From: Pictodentalium vernedei
Taxonomy: Eukaryota > Mollusca > Scaphopoda > Dentaliida > Dentaliidae
Assembly (NCBI GenBank): GCA_031216915.1
Contig: CM062297.1
Location: 364,449,704 to 364,513,703, forward strand
Length of the DNA stretch: 64,000 nucleotides
Direction of reading: 5' to 3'
Positions 1 through 10,254 of this stretch are shown piece by piece. The translations under genes and the position numbers were made by a program. The notes beneath the pieces were generated by a model. It did not search any database. It was not told the origin of the DNA and saw only the letters and a list, made by a program, of their open reading frames with translations. Every line of letters begins with the position of its first letter. Position 1 is the stretch's first letter.

Positions 1-606
1 GAGGGGAATATGTATTGTTAAATTTAGCTATATATTTGTTTACTCCTAATATTCGATTGATAATTTTGTGTTGAAAGTATTTTAATTTGTTGTCCATAAT
101 ACCACATTTAAATAGATTTTGGTATATTGTAGTCCAGTTTAGGTCTAATTCGATTTCTGATTCCCATTTCAATTGTGATTTACATTTAATGTTTTTTGTG
201 TATTTTGAAGCTTCAGCAATCTGTGACCTTTTTCTGCTAAGATATTTGATGTGGGGATAATAGGTTGTTTGGTTGATGCAATTGTTTCTTGGTCTAACTT
301 AAACTCTTTCATTGCTTTTCTATTTCCCGTTATTACGCCTCAGTAACTTATAAAATCGGTGAAATTTCCATATCTATCTTTAAACATTTGATAAGACATG
401 AGACTACCATCTGGATTAAAAATATCTCTAATGCATTTGATTCCACGTTTATTCCAGGCTGGAATACTAATTATATTTTCCATGTTATTTAATCCACACC
501 TATAACCAAAGGAGGACTTAATAAAATCTGTTGCTGTTCGTTTGAATGTTACTATATACTGTTGCCATTGATTGCAGGACTTCGAGCCAAAAGGGATGAC
601 ACACAA
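1..606 (-). mobile_element. 3' fragment of a LINE (non-LTR retrotransposon) ORF2
   Basis: Minus-strand translation, across at least two frames, gives the C-terminal part found after the reverse transcriptase in many animal LINEs. Visible blocks are GIKCIRDIF and SLMSYQMF (about 380-450), KWESEIELDLNW (about 132-169) and FQHKIINRIL (about 47-76). These match the known pattern in which a KWE...W...IY block precedes an FQ.KI..RIL block. Frameshifts and stops show that the copy is dead. The 5' part is absent, and the element runs off the left edge of the window. It lies downstream of the annexin stop codon. The LINE clade cannot be assigned without a search. Confidence 0.6.
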
Positions 607-1145
607 CGCGCTTTTTAGTAGTAGAATTGACTCCTATTTAGGAGGGGTGAGGGTTGGGGGGGGGGGGGGAGGTGCGCACATAACCATAATTTTTTTCACC
701 CTATATGTAGATATATGGCATATATGGCAATATATATACAAAGGTTCAAGTTATGGTGCCATCAAGCACATAATTTGGACAAACCGACAAAGTCAGCCCA
801 ATAATTCTACTGTCATGTATCAATTCGAGCCTGTTTCCAAACTTGATTGAGATAATCATAAAACCATAAACAAAAATGAATCGAATTCGGTTGATGTTTG
901 TTTAAGTTATCGCACTATTAAGCACAAAATTTGGAAAAATTACCAAGTCAGCCCAATAATTCTGCTACCGCAGATAGGATCGAGCCCGTTTTCAAACTCG
1001 ATCATAACAATGAAAGTTTGCTGTCAAAAGAGAATGTCTTGGATAAGAGATAGAAGAAAATACTTTCAATATTAAAAATGTGATTTGGACTTGATAAAAT
1101 AACAGAGGCAACATATGGTGATCTTGATGATACTTGCATCCCTTC
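607..1145. other. Annexin 3' flank: G-tract and a diverged repeat pair
   Basis: No gene is seen. A run of about 14 G lies near 656-669. Two diverged copies of a unit of about 110 bp sit at about 741-850 and 899-1010, sharing the words AAGCACA, TTTGGA and AGTCAGCCCAATAATTCT. The annexin 3' UTR should lie in the right part (minus strand, below 1146), but I could not find a standard AATAAA signal there. Confidence 0.4.
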
Positions 1146-1268
1146 TTATCTTCCAACAAGTGCTAGCAACAACTTTTTGTAGTCACCAGAAGTATCAGAT
1201 GAAATCATGGTTCCAAGTGTCTTCTGATATTTAGTAAGGAAAATGTCTTTGATATCTTGCAAATCAAT
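1146..1268 (-). CDS. Annexin terminal exon (end of repeat 4)
   Basis: A CAG acceptor behind a pyrimidine-rich stretch (TTTTTTCTTTGCAG on the minus strand) opens the exon at 1268. The reading frame starts in phase 0 with IDLQDIKDIF and ends GDYKKLLLALVGR, then TAA. It holds the acidic cap residue of the type II calcium site: the D in SSDTSG lies exactly 38 residues after the GAGT loop carried by the preceding exon. The annexin endings KTLGTMI and DTSGDY are plainly visible. The 3' end of retrotransposon E1 lies only 90 bp upstream of the acceptor. I have no doubt about the family; the orthologue is not assigned. Confidence 0.95.
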   Translation of the reverse strand: MDLQDIKDIFLTKYQKTLGTMISSDTSGDYKKLLLALVGR

Positions 1269-1358
1269 CTGCAAAGAAAAAAGGTGAAAAAAATAATTAT
1301 AGATTAAGCCTGAATATGTTATTTTCATCTGAGAAATACCAACTCCAAATGACTGAAA

Positions 1359-1585
1359 GTTAAAAAATTTATAGTAATTTATATATTTTTTATACTTACC
1401 AATGACCCAGACATAGCTGGTGCTAACTCTTAAAAATCTAGGGCCAAACACAAATTTTGCCCCCCAATCCCCAAAATTTGCATCTAAAACCAAAGAAATC
1501 ATGTCCTGAATGGCCCTCCATACTTTGCCTCTACTGCGCATGCGCAGTGTCAAGGAGGTCTCGAAATTGGCGCCAATTATCATTC
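1359..1585. repeat. E1 left (3') inverted terminal repeat
   Basis: It matches the reverse complement of 8262-8462 with only a few mismatches from TATACTTACCAATGACCC inward to ATCATTCTT. It carries about 30 extra AT-rich bases at its outer edge that the right copy lacks. Read on the minus strand it contains a consensus 5' splice site, CATTG/GTAAGTAT, at 1392-1404. Confidence 0.9.
1535..1546. promoter_or_regulatory. NRF1-type palindrome in E1 left ITR
   Basis: TGCGCATGCGCA is a perfect match to the palindromic NRF1 consensus. The partner site in the right ITR (near 8301-8313) has one base changed. Binding is inferred from sequence only. Confidence 0.5.
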
Positions 1586-1665
1586 TTACAAGCAGTGCCT
1601 GGTCAGCACTATGTACTCAGCGGGGAGGTATGAGTTCCCAACTCCTGGGTGGGAGGGCCATCCCC

Positions 1666-1747
1666 GTCTGGGTCATTGGTAAGTATAAAAAATATATAAA
1701 TTGCGATAAATTTTTTAACATTTTTATCCTGTACCAATGACCCAGAC
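1666..1747. repeat. E1 internal complementary region (ICR)
   Basis: The 82-bp segment begins GTCTGGGTCATTGGTAAG, the complement of the left end. It continues directly into ATTTTTATCCTGTACCAATG, the complement of the right end. In DIRS elements the ICR is thought to template the joining of the ends into a circle during replication. Its position near the 3' end of the element fits the family. Confidence 0.9.
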
Positions 1748-2224
1748 ATAACTGAATAGTAAAAAGGCTGGAGGGCCTAGGATATAGAGGAAAATCCAAT
1801 AAGCTCAACTATATAAAATAGAGTCATCCCCTCGAGGAGAAAAGGAGTATTAGGCTTTACATGTATCTTTCTTATTTTATGATAAATTAGAAAGACACAA
1901 TACCCTCCATAATTGAGCATAATAACATTCATGTTCTCTATTAACATCCAGTATAACCCTTTATACTAATTATTTTTAAAGTAAGCCAATAAATAAAGTT
2001 AGTCCAGAGAATTGAGACTCTTTATACTCCTTAAAAGTGTCCGAGGATTGTATATTAACGCCCGTTTGACACGTGACATATACAAATGCTTCACACCAAG
2101 CTACATTTTAAAAATCTGACATGAATGAATTTTAAACATTAACTTTACACTTTAAAACCATCCCGGTAACCACTCAGAATTACTGACTCCGGAGGAGGTA
2201 TCCCCTTGCTTTTCACTATAAAGC

Positions 2225-2275
2225 AGGTGACGGGAACACCCTCCCCCCCCCCCCCTCCCCTTGCCCTGGGTCAAA
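2225..2275. repeat. Poly(C) tract in E1 3' UTR
   Basis: A C-run broken by single T bases (G-run on the coding strand) lies between the recombinase stop and the ICR. The flank CCCTGGGTCA on the right is the partner of TGACCCAAGGG on the left in the sister copies. In E1 the left arm is shortened to TGACGGG. Confidence 0.7.
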
Positions 2276-2351
2276 TAGCCCAGAGCGAAGAGGGCAACAG
2301 GACGGAGTCACTGCCGGAACAGAAAGCCTGCATAACTATAGATGCAACTGT

Positions 2352-3536
2352 TTAGTGGGCAACATTCTGAGCAACAGATAACGGACCTAAACAATGCAGG
2401 TCTCCAGAAATGGACTCAATATTTCTGAGATAAAAATTTGTGAATGTTGATGGCTGAGACCAATATGCAGCCTTCATTAAATCTGTAATAGCAACACTAT
2501 TTGCATAAGCCCAAGATGTAGAAAGAGGTCTTACTTCATGAGCCGAAATCTTAAGCACAGACTGCTGAGTTGAAGATAGATTATCATAAGCAGTACGGAT
2601 AGTTAATTGAATCCATCTAGCAATAGAATGGACCGTAATGTCCTTTCTATTAGGCATCAGAGACAGAAAGAAGCATTTTCGTCCCTTTCTGATAAACTGA
2701 GATCTTTGTTTATAAATATGTAAAGCTCTAACCGGACAGAGTAAAGGCCTATGCCCGTCTGAAGATGGAAGGGCTTTTATAATAATAGGTTCCGGATATT
2801 TATTAGTAGTAAAGGTAATGGTGTTCCCGACACTACGATAGTGAGAATCGTCCACCGATAGTGCATGAAGCTCACTGACTCTTCTAGCAGAAGAGAAGGC
2901 TAAGAGAAATGCTGTCTTATAAGACAAGAATTTGAAATCTACTGTCTCAAGAGGCTCAAATGGCTTTTCTTTTAGTTTAAGAAGAACCCAAGCTAAATTC
3001 CATTTAGGAATTAATCTAAGGGTTCTAGGTCTATTTATCGAGGAGTTTCTAACTAATTTAGATAAAGAGACATTAGATCCAATTTGTAAACTATCATGGT
3101 GTGCATAGGTATCAGATAACATAGACCTATAACCTTTAATAGTAACAGGCTGCAGTTTGATCTCGTCAAACAAGTATACTAGAAAGTTTGCAATGTCTGC
3201 TATGGAGAGATAAAAAATATCAACAGAATGATCCCTACACCAACGACAAAAGACCTTCCACTTAACCGCATAGTTTAGCGAAGAGGAGGTCCTCCTACAG
3301 TTAGAAATCGCGTCCACTGCTCGTCCTGTAAAATGCTTGCCGTGCAAGAAGGACCGCACAACGGAAATACGTGAAGGTTGAGACCTTGTGGGTTGTGATG
3401 AAGTTGACGCGATTTCCCCTGCGAAAGAAGATCCTCTCGTGGAGGAAGTTTTCGCGGTAAGTCCCACAGCAGACACCTGAGTAGATTTATCCACGATCTC
3501 TGTGGAGACAGAGATGCTACCAACAGAATTTTGCAT
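2352..3536 (-). CDS. Tyrosine recombinase (YR) of E1
   Basis: This is the integrase of the DIRS element. Site-specific tyrosine recombinases join a circular DNA copy to the target through a covalent tyrosine intermediate. The catalytic pattern is visible: R in ARRVSEL, the H..R pair in HEVR, and the nucleophile Y in TNFYLRNI. The start at 3536 (MQDS/MQNS in both copies) is a choice, because the frame stays open further upstream and overlaps the RT gene. At 394 residues it is 11 shorter than the E2 protein, owing to an in-frame 33-nt loss next to NKYPEP. That loss sits in a loop before the HEVR box, so activity is uncertain. Confidence 0.75.
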   Translation of the reverse strand: MQNSVGSISVSTEIVDKSTQVSAVGLTAKTSSTRGSSFAGEIASTSSQPTRSQPSRISVVRSFLHGKHFTGRAVDAISNCRRTSSSLNYAVKWKVFCRWCRDHSVDIFYLSIADIANFLVYLFDEIKLQPVTIKGYRSMLSDTYAHHDSLQIGSNVSLSKLVRNSSINRPRTLRLIPKWNLAWVLLKLKEKPFEPLETVDFKFLSYKTAFLLAFSSARRVSELHALSVDDSHYRSVGNTITFTTNKYPEPIIIKALPSSDGHRPLLCPVRALHIYKQRSQFIRKGRKCFFLSLMPNRKDITVHSIARWIQLTIRTAYDNLSSTQQSVLKISAHEVRPLSTSWAYANSVAITDLMKAAYWSQPSTFTNFYLRNIESISGDLHCLGPLSVAQNVAH

Positions 3537-5297
3537 TGTGATTGTTTTATCTTTAGCAATATTTGCTGAATCAACGGCGCTGGAGGATACGCATATCCTA
3601 TCATTCCGTCCCACGAGATCGATAGAGCGTCTACTGCATATGCTCGGGGATCCGGACATGGCGACACATACGTCTGCAACTGATTGTTGAGTTGTGTCGC
3701 AAATAAGTCTATCATTGGCCGTTCCCATTGGTAGCAAATCTGATTGAATACCTGTTTGTTGAGAGTCCATTCTGACGGCAACAAGCGACCCTTCCATGAA
3801 AGGGAGTCTGCTAATACATTCAGACGACCCGGAATATGACGGACCGAAAGCAGAACTTGGTGTTCTAGAACAAACAGAAGGATTCTTTCTGTTAAATTGA
3901 ATAACGGAACGGAATGAGTGCCTCCCTGGTTCCGGATATACGCTACTACTGTCGGACAGGATTTGGACATGTGCTTTCTGAATAATGTTCATCCAATGAC
4001 GTAGTGCAAGCCAAATTGACATCATTTCCTTGATGTTTATGTGCTTGCCTAGAAACTGCAGATCCCAAAGACCCTGGCACTTCGAATCCGTTGGGATCAA
4101 TATTGCACCCCAACCTGTTTGACTGGCATCCGTCATAATCATAAAACTCGGATCCGGCAACTGCAGTGGGACTCCCTGAGTCAACCACTGAATGTTTGCC
4201 CAAGTCTGAATCTCTTGTTTCACTTGATTTGACAAGAGAACGTCTATATCGAGCGAATGAATCTTTACACTCCAATTCTGAGTCAAGAAAATTTGGAGAG
4301 GACGAGTGCGTAACCGCCCCATCGGAATAAGATCCGCAGTGGCTCCGCACAGACCTATCAGTCTCATGAACTCTCTCGCTGTGACTTTGTCTGAGTGAAG
4401 ACAATAGCAAGCGTAACAACTGATTAATTTCGCTCTGGTTAACGGCAGACGAACGAGATTGTTGTGCGCCTTGAAGCTCATTCCCAGATGAGTGAATGAC
4501 TTGGACGGCACCAGATCCGACTTCTCCTCGTTTATTATAAAACCGAGATGTCGGAGTAATAGAAGCAGATTCTGCACATCTTTCTGAAGTGTTAACTCGT
4601 TGCCGTGCCTCTGAAGAATGTCGTCCAGGTAGGCCGACGTTACCGCAGACGAATGAGCTTGGAAATGTATCATTACCGAGTTCATTATTCGAGTGAAAGT
4701 CCAGGGTGCTAGGTTCAAGCCGAAGCACATAGCTCGGAACTGATATACAACTCCTAGGACTGCGAAGCGTAGATACTTTCTGAATGTCGGATGTACCATG
4801 ATGTGAAAGTACGCATCTTTGAGATCTATGCTTGTAGCATAGTTGTTCACTCGAATACTCGCTCTGACTGATCGAATTGTTTCCTTATAGAACTTCGGAG
4901 CGACGATCAGCTTGTTTATCCAGCTCAGATCTATGACTGGACGGAATGAGCCGTCTGGTTTCGGAACCAGAAACAGATGGCTGTAGAAACCCGGTGATTC
5001 CTGATCTTCTACGACCTCTACCGCGTTCACTTCTGATAAAAGAGCATCTCTTTTCTGCGGATTTTACGGAAGCTGAGTCCATTTTGGACTTCGAGTTAAT
5101 GGAGGCTTTCGTTTGAAGGATATTCCTAGTCCTTCCGAAATTATCCCTCGAACCCAGGGGTCGTTCGTAATTGACACCCACTCGTTTATAAAACTCGATA
5201 ATCTTCCGCCTACCGGAACACGATAGAGGTTCAAACCATCACCTCCTGGACCTGCGAGGCTTGCGGAAGGAGAAACTACGTCCTCCACGACCCGCAC
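3275..5297 (-). pseudogene. Broken RT-RNase H-MT-like gene of E1
   Basis: Homologous to the intact 679-residue E2 protein. Three lesions are visible against E2. A serine codon TCA has become TAA just after KWTQLP (about 5065-5070). A nearby stretch at 5035-5045 is about 18 nt shorter. An 8-nt loss at about 3951 removes part of the RNase H SDNTT motif and shifts the frame. The RT core remains readable (SIDLKDAYFH, FGLNLAPW, YLDD), as does the RNase H TDAS motif. Because of the 8-nt loss the RT frame runs into the recombinase frame, giving an apparent 892-residue ORF from 5030 to 2352 that is an artefact of decay. Confidence 0.85.
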
Positions 5298-7372
5298 CTC
5301 GTCCCGTCGACCTAGGGACGTCTGACCGGTGGTCTCGGCCAGAATAACGTCCCGTACGTGAGTTGCTGCCTTGACGGTCTCTAGAATAAGACCTAGAGGA
5401 CGTATAAGAACCTCTATAGGAACTTCTCTTGGGCGTACCTGTCCCAGAAGTGCCTGTCTTACTCTTTTCTGTTGTATCCGACTTTTTGGAAGCGGATTTG
5501 AATAGCAGAGAATCCGAAGCTTTCTTAGTTATCTTATCATAGATTGTTGAAAGCTTGCCGTCGAAGAGAAGCTCTCCGGAGACCGAAGTGACTCTGAGAG
5601 AGTTCTTCACCTTACTATCCACGTGCGTGGATGTAGCTAGGGCTGCGTCACGTCTAACCAACTCCAGGTTTGCCACTGAAAGGGCGGAGTTATACGTGGA
5701 ATAAGCTACTGCCCTTGAAAGAAGTCTTAATGAGGAATGTATATCCTGGAATTCTTTCCCTTGAAGACGTAATGATAACGCCTTAGTAAGGTGGTCTGCA
5801 TATGATAAAGCGTCTAAGCTAACTCTGTTAGACATTATTGTCGTTTCCAACGTCGTGGTTGGAATTGACATAGACGACGGTATAGACAATTCTAAGTCTT
5901 CAGCCTCGTCATCTAGATGCAGAGGAACTCTCGGTATGCCCTGTCCTGCCGTTTCGAATTTATTCCTTGAATTGATGAAAGGCAGATTTAGAGCATTTGC
6001 GGACAAGAAACCAGACTTGCCTGTTTTGGTAACAAGCTTATAAATAGCGTTGTTCAATAATTCGAATGTTCTTGTGACATTATTGGACTGTGTCGGAAAC
6101 TCAGGGACGATGTCCCTGAACCGATCAAAAAATTCTGTGTCCAATGACGCTATCAGTCTCTTATCCGGCATCGCAGCATTCTGGTCCGACGGAACAACTT
6201 GTGGAAGATAATGCCGGATGAAATCTACGGCAGCTTTATGTTGTTCCGAAAGGGATAGCTCCAAATCCTCCGAATCCCTTTTGCCATCCTGTCGGACCCT
6301 ATGAAGTTCTCGGTTGTCCGTACCTGATGCTTCAGCGAAGCGTACCAACCCAGAGTCGTCGGATAATTCCTGATCCGACAGAGATTCTGTCGTTTGCTGG
6401 GATGCTGCGATAAGTTGTGCTATTTGGGATAGCACGTCCGTCACTGAGGCCTGAGGAGTAGCGGTCTTACGTTGCTTTGCCGCTGGAAGCTCCGTGTACG
6501 TTGACTCCTGCATACTTCTCTTATGCGAACGTCCGGAGTCTACAGGCCTCGTGTCCCTGGCTACCGGATGGCGTGACCTGGTCGCCGTGGAATCCCTGAT
6601 TGGCGAAGCTGGCTGGATATCCGTGGTCACGTAGCCAAGGTGCGGTCGTGTGCGCTGCCGTGAGGATGAGGAAGCCTTATCGACAGTCTCTATGTGTCTA
6701 TATAACGGAGCGTCCCGAGCGGCGGACGTATGCTCCGAATGCAAAACGTTTTGTACCACAACATCTGGTCCCAGATGTTGTTGTACGAGAGAGGGACCTC
6801 TCTCGCTCGCAGCCCGGATGGACCTGGACGAGCTAGGAACCGGACTAATAGGCTTCCTCCGTTCTCTCCTCTGATCCGTCGTCACTGGGTGTGCACTTTG
6901 TCTATTTATAGTGCTCGCATCACCCAAATCTCCTTCCTGGACCGCAACGGACGAACCCGGCTGCCGAACCATTCAATGAATGGACGCTACACCGGGCGAG
7001 CTAGCGGACGTCAACGCCGTCGATCCTACTACTCTTAGGCAATTGACGTATTTCCATGAGCACTTTTGCCGCTAGCTCTTCATTGAACTCTGACGACGGA
7101 GGCACACTTTTGGAAGACATCACGGAAACATCACCCTGTTCTTGTTCCTCTGAAATAGAGATAGATAAACTAGAGTGACCCTGCGGAGAAAGGACCGGCA
7201 TGGCCTTTTCCCCGCTAACAACATACCGTGACACACGCTTCCAATGTTTGTCATCCCAATTGACACATACTGAACAGGAGTTAGTGCGAGTACACTGACT
7301 ACAATTAATACAATGATTATGAAAGTCAGAGGAAGATTTCCTCTTATTACAATTTGAACAATATCCTTTCAT
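5239..7372 (-). pseudogene. Gag-like gene of E1, split by a frameshift
   Basis: Starts MKGYCSNC at 7372 and resumes in another frame, 6972-5239, ending in an arginine-rich tail (KPRRSRR). It parallels the 700-residue E2 gag. Near 7005-7050 E1 reads ...CCTACTACTCTTAGG..., where the E4 copies carry five more bases (GGGTC). This five-base difference is a likely cause of the frameshift. The N-terminal Cys/His cluster (CxxC, HxHC, CxxC, CxxC) is intact. The overlap with the start of the RT gene (5239-5297) matches the arrangement in E2. Confidence 0.8.
6753..6805. other. Twin stem-loops in E1 gag
   Basis: Two abutting hairpins lie inside the gag coding region. The first spans 6753-6786: a 16-bp stem with one mismatch, core ACAACATCTGG / CCAGATGTTGT, with loop TC. 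The second spans 6786-6805: a 9-bp stem, CGAGAGAGG / CCTCTCTCG, with loop GA. Both are conserved in E2 (14859-14911) and recognisable in both E4 copies, which suggests an RNA signal. Confidence 0.65.
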
Positions 7373-8261
7373 TGTGAAAAGAATACAAGAAGTCCTAGTA
7401 CTCGCACCAACCCCTGAAAATAAAGATACATAATAACATGATCCATTAACATAGAAAAAATAATTGAAATCAAAAAAAATTTTTGAAAAAATAATTTTTC
7501 AGAAAAGTCCAAGTTTCTGAAAAGTAACATTGAGCCCCACTGGATCCCAAGAAGCCTAAGTGTGGACAAAAATTTTAAAAATATTTTTAAAAAATTAATG
7601 CAACACTTACGTATAATAATAATGTATCTTGTTATGATTAAGCTAATACAAAGACAAGAAATCCCCCCCCACAGAGACTGTTGTCAATGTAAACAAGAAG
7701 TGTATAAACACCAGAAACATGACTCCAGGCACTGATAACCATGGCCTGAAATCAGTTACCAATAACACACTATCTGATGCAAAACAGAGACTTCCAGGGA
7801 AGAAACTGCAGAGCATCAGATGGTAGATGCAGAAGACTATGCCTAAACACCCATGGGTGAGGACGTAAACATGGGGAAAAGAACAGAATTCATTCTGTTA
7901 CCCAGCTAAAACTCCCAAGAAATTTTAGTAATAATATTACAGAAAATATGCCAAAAGCATGGGAGAATACCAAGGGGGGGACTTAAAGGAAATGGAGAGA
8001 GGAAACACTGAACAAGCAGTGTAACTTTATAGCAAGAATGACAACAACAGGCCCATGCCTCGAAATTAGGCAGCTTATAATTTCATAAAAAAATTTTAAG
8101 TTACAGCCCTGATTATTTCCTGCCACTCATTTTTCCTCTCCTCCTTCTATTTCCTCTTTAGATCCACCATTTCTCTAATATTTATGTGTCTGGCATCATT
8201 TAAACTGAGATTTACAAGCACAAAGATCAGTCAGATGTGAACTGATGAAGGGCCAAACAAA

Positions 8262-8462
8262 GAATGATAATTGGCACCAATTTCGAGACCTCCTTGACAC
8301 TGCGCATGCACAGTAGAGGCAAAGTATGGAGGGCCATTCAGGACATGATTTCTTTGGTTTTAGATGCAAATTTTGGTGATTGGGGGGCAAAATTTGTGTT
8401 TGGCCCTAGATTTTTAAGAGTTAGCACCAGCTATGTCTGGGTCATTGGTACAGTATAAAAAT
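8262..8462. repeat. E1 right (5') inverted terminal repeat
   Basis: A 201-bp near-identical inverted copy of the left ITR, ending GGTACAGTATAAAAAT. It differs from the left end by an extra C (GGTACAG versus GGTAAG) and lacks the outer AT-rich extension. It probably carries the element's promoter. Confidence 0.88.
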
Positions 8463-9392
8463 ATACACAATGTTACAATGCAACAAAAAATAGCCACCTG
8501 AGTAATGGTAAATCACCCGAAAAATGGTCACAAAGAAAATGGTGTGATTGGTGCATATATATTTAACCCTATCTCTGTCACCATGGACGATTCAAGCCCT
8601 TTTTGTCTGTTTCTATATCTCTGTCTTTCTCATTAACTTGACATCTCTGTCCCTCCAGATGCACGCCCCCCCCCATCCCTACTATAATTTGGCCGTTGTT
8701 GATATGCAAAACATAAAACTGGAAAACTATGTTTAAAAACAAAAATATATTTACATCAACATACATTGCAGCTTTCACAATTGTGTATTTATGAAAATAT
8801 CATTTGTTTGAAGTCAAACTATATTTGTGACAGAAAATCCCACAAAGTTGGCTATTTGAAGTCTGCTATTGACTAAGAAGAGAAACATCTTGAAAAAGTT
8901 CTTTTTCTCGTCTCCAAATACAGTGAATTTTTTTTCAATCAACTGCAGTATTATTAACAGTTATTTATTTATTGGAGTTTAACTGCACTTTTGACGGCCA
9001 GGGTCACCTCATGTCGGACAGTTTATGGGTGGAGGAAGCCAAAGTACCTGGAGAGAACCACTGAGCAATGGCAAGCAACTGTCACACTCCCCAACAAATT
9101 CCACACAAGTAGGGTTAGCATTGGTTGAAGACAAGATCACTACTGAGGGATGCCTTAGTATGCAGAGCCGCCATGCCCCCATCCTTCAAGTAACCGTTAC
9201 AGAAAAGATTATGTAATTTTGAATCATATAGTCTTGGTCATATAAGACTTACAAATTCTTTATTGTGAGAAGGTAATATGCAACCAGAGTATGTTCCTTG
9301 CCTACAGGTGTTGAGAGTGGAGCACATTCTTTAACAATACACAGATTTTAATCACGTCAGAGGGCAGTATTTCACTGTAGGATCTCTAAAAT
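8463..9392. other. Spacer between E1 and E2, with a mollusc-type dispersed repeat
   Basis: No gene is seen. At about 8956-9200 the words GGAGTTTAAC and GTACCTGGAGAGAACCAC, with a CACACTCCCC block, resemble a dispersed repeat common in mollusc genomes (SINE-like in size). A similar start (GCTTAACGCCACTT) occurs near 17798. The rest is AT-rich intron sequence. Confidence 0.4.
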
Positions 9393-9620
9393 GTTAAAAA
9401 ATTTATAGTAATTTATATATTTTTTATACTTACCAATGACCCAGACTTAGCTGGTGCTAACTCTAACAAAACCAGGGCCAAACACAAATTTTGCCCCCCA
9501 ATCCCCAAAATTTGCATCCAAAACAAAAAGAAATCATGTCCTAAAGGACCTCCATACTACGCCCCCACTGCGCATGCGCAGTGTCACGGACGTCCCGAAA
9601 TTGGCGCCAATTATCATTCT
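9393..9620. repeat. E2 left (3') inverted terminal repeat
   Basis: Inverted match to 16332-16527, extending from TACTTACCAATGACCC to TTATCATTCT. The outer AT-rich extension is again specific to this end. On the minus strand it reads CATTG/GTAAGTAT, a consensus splice donor. Confidence 0.92.
9569..9580. promoter_or_regulatory. NRF1-type palindrome in E2 left ITR
   Basis: Perfect TGCGCATGCGCA. The right ITR copy (about 16372-16384) reads TGCGCATGTGCA, so the 5' promoter-side copy of this element carries one change. Confidence 0.5.
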
Positions 9621-9695
9621 TACTGGCAGTGCCTGGTCAGCGCTATGTACTCAGTGGGGAGGCAAGAGTTCCCAACTCCTGGGAGGGCCATCCCC

Positions 9696-9777
9696 GTCTG
9701 GGTCATTGGTAAGTATAAAAAATATATAAATTACTATAAATTTTTTAACATTTTTATACTGTACCAATGACCCAGAC
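9696..9777. repeat. E2 internal complementary region
   Basis: An 82-bp ICR: complement of the left end (GTCTGGGTCATTGGTAAG...) joined through TTTTTTAACATTTTTATAC to the complement of the right end (GTACCAATGACCCAGAC). The joint predicts a circle junction of AAAAAT-GTT-AAAAAA. Confidence 0.92.
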
Positions 9778-10254
9778 TTAGCTGAATAGTAAACAGGCTG
9801 GAGGGCCTAGGACATAGAGGAAAATCCAATAAGCTCAACTATATAATAAAGAGGTAACCCCTTAAGGAGAAAAGGAGTATTAGGCTTTACATGTATCTTT
9901 CTTATTTAATATTAAATTAGAAAGATACAATACCCTTAATAATTGAGCACAATAATATTCATGTTCTCTATTAACATCCAGCATATCCCTTATACTAATT
10001 ATTTTTAAAGTAAGCCAATAAATAAAGTAGTCCAGAGAATTGAGACTCTTTATAGTCATTTAAAAGTGTCCGAGTATTGTATATTAAAGCCCGTTTGACA
10101 CTTGACATATACAAATGCTTCACACCGAGCTACACTTTAAAAATAAGACATGAATGAATTTTAACATTAATATTACCCTTTAAAACCATCCCGGAAGCAA
10201 CTAAGAAATACTGACTTGGAGGAGGCATTCCCTTGCTTTTCACTATAAAGCAGG

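Larger units (their letters stand above)
1359..8462 (-). mobile_element. DIRS-type retrotransposon E1 (7.1 kb, degenerate)
   Basis: This is a tyrosine-recombinase retrotransposon on the minus strand, 5' end at 8462 and 3' end at 1359. It is bounded by inverted terminal repeats, and its internal complementary region (1666-1747) is the complement of the two joined ends. The gene order gag, RT-RNase H-MT-like, YR is that of DIRS elements. The ends are (GTT)AAAAAATTTATAG on the left and GTATAAAAAT on the right. There is no LTR and no obvious target duplication, as expected for recombinase-mediated integration of a circle. Gag and RT are broken while YR stays open. The element sits in the last annexin intron in the sense orientation. 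Confidence 0.9.

Noticed and set aside
1146-1583. 145-codon minus-strand ORF read as one protein
   Set aside because: Only the last 40 codons are annexin. The upstream part is E1 ITR sequence and intron, separated by the CAG acceptor at 1268.
3946-4728. 260-codon minus-strand ORF in E1
   Set aside because: Out-of-frame reading of the RT gene, equivalent to the alternative frame seen in E2. Not counted as a separate gene.
8264-8458. ORFs repeated in both orientations at the DIRS ends (also at 1510, 9454, 16298)
   Set aside because: They are ITR sequence that happens to be open; the same bases occur inverted at each end.
9025-9216. 63-codon plus-strand ORF
   Set aside because: Falls inside a dispersed mollusc-type repeat; no domain.
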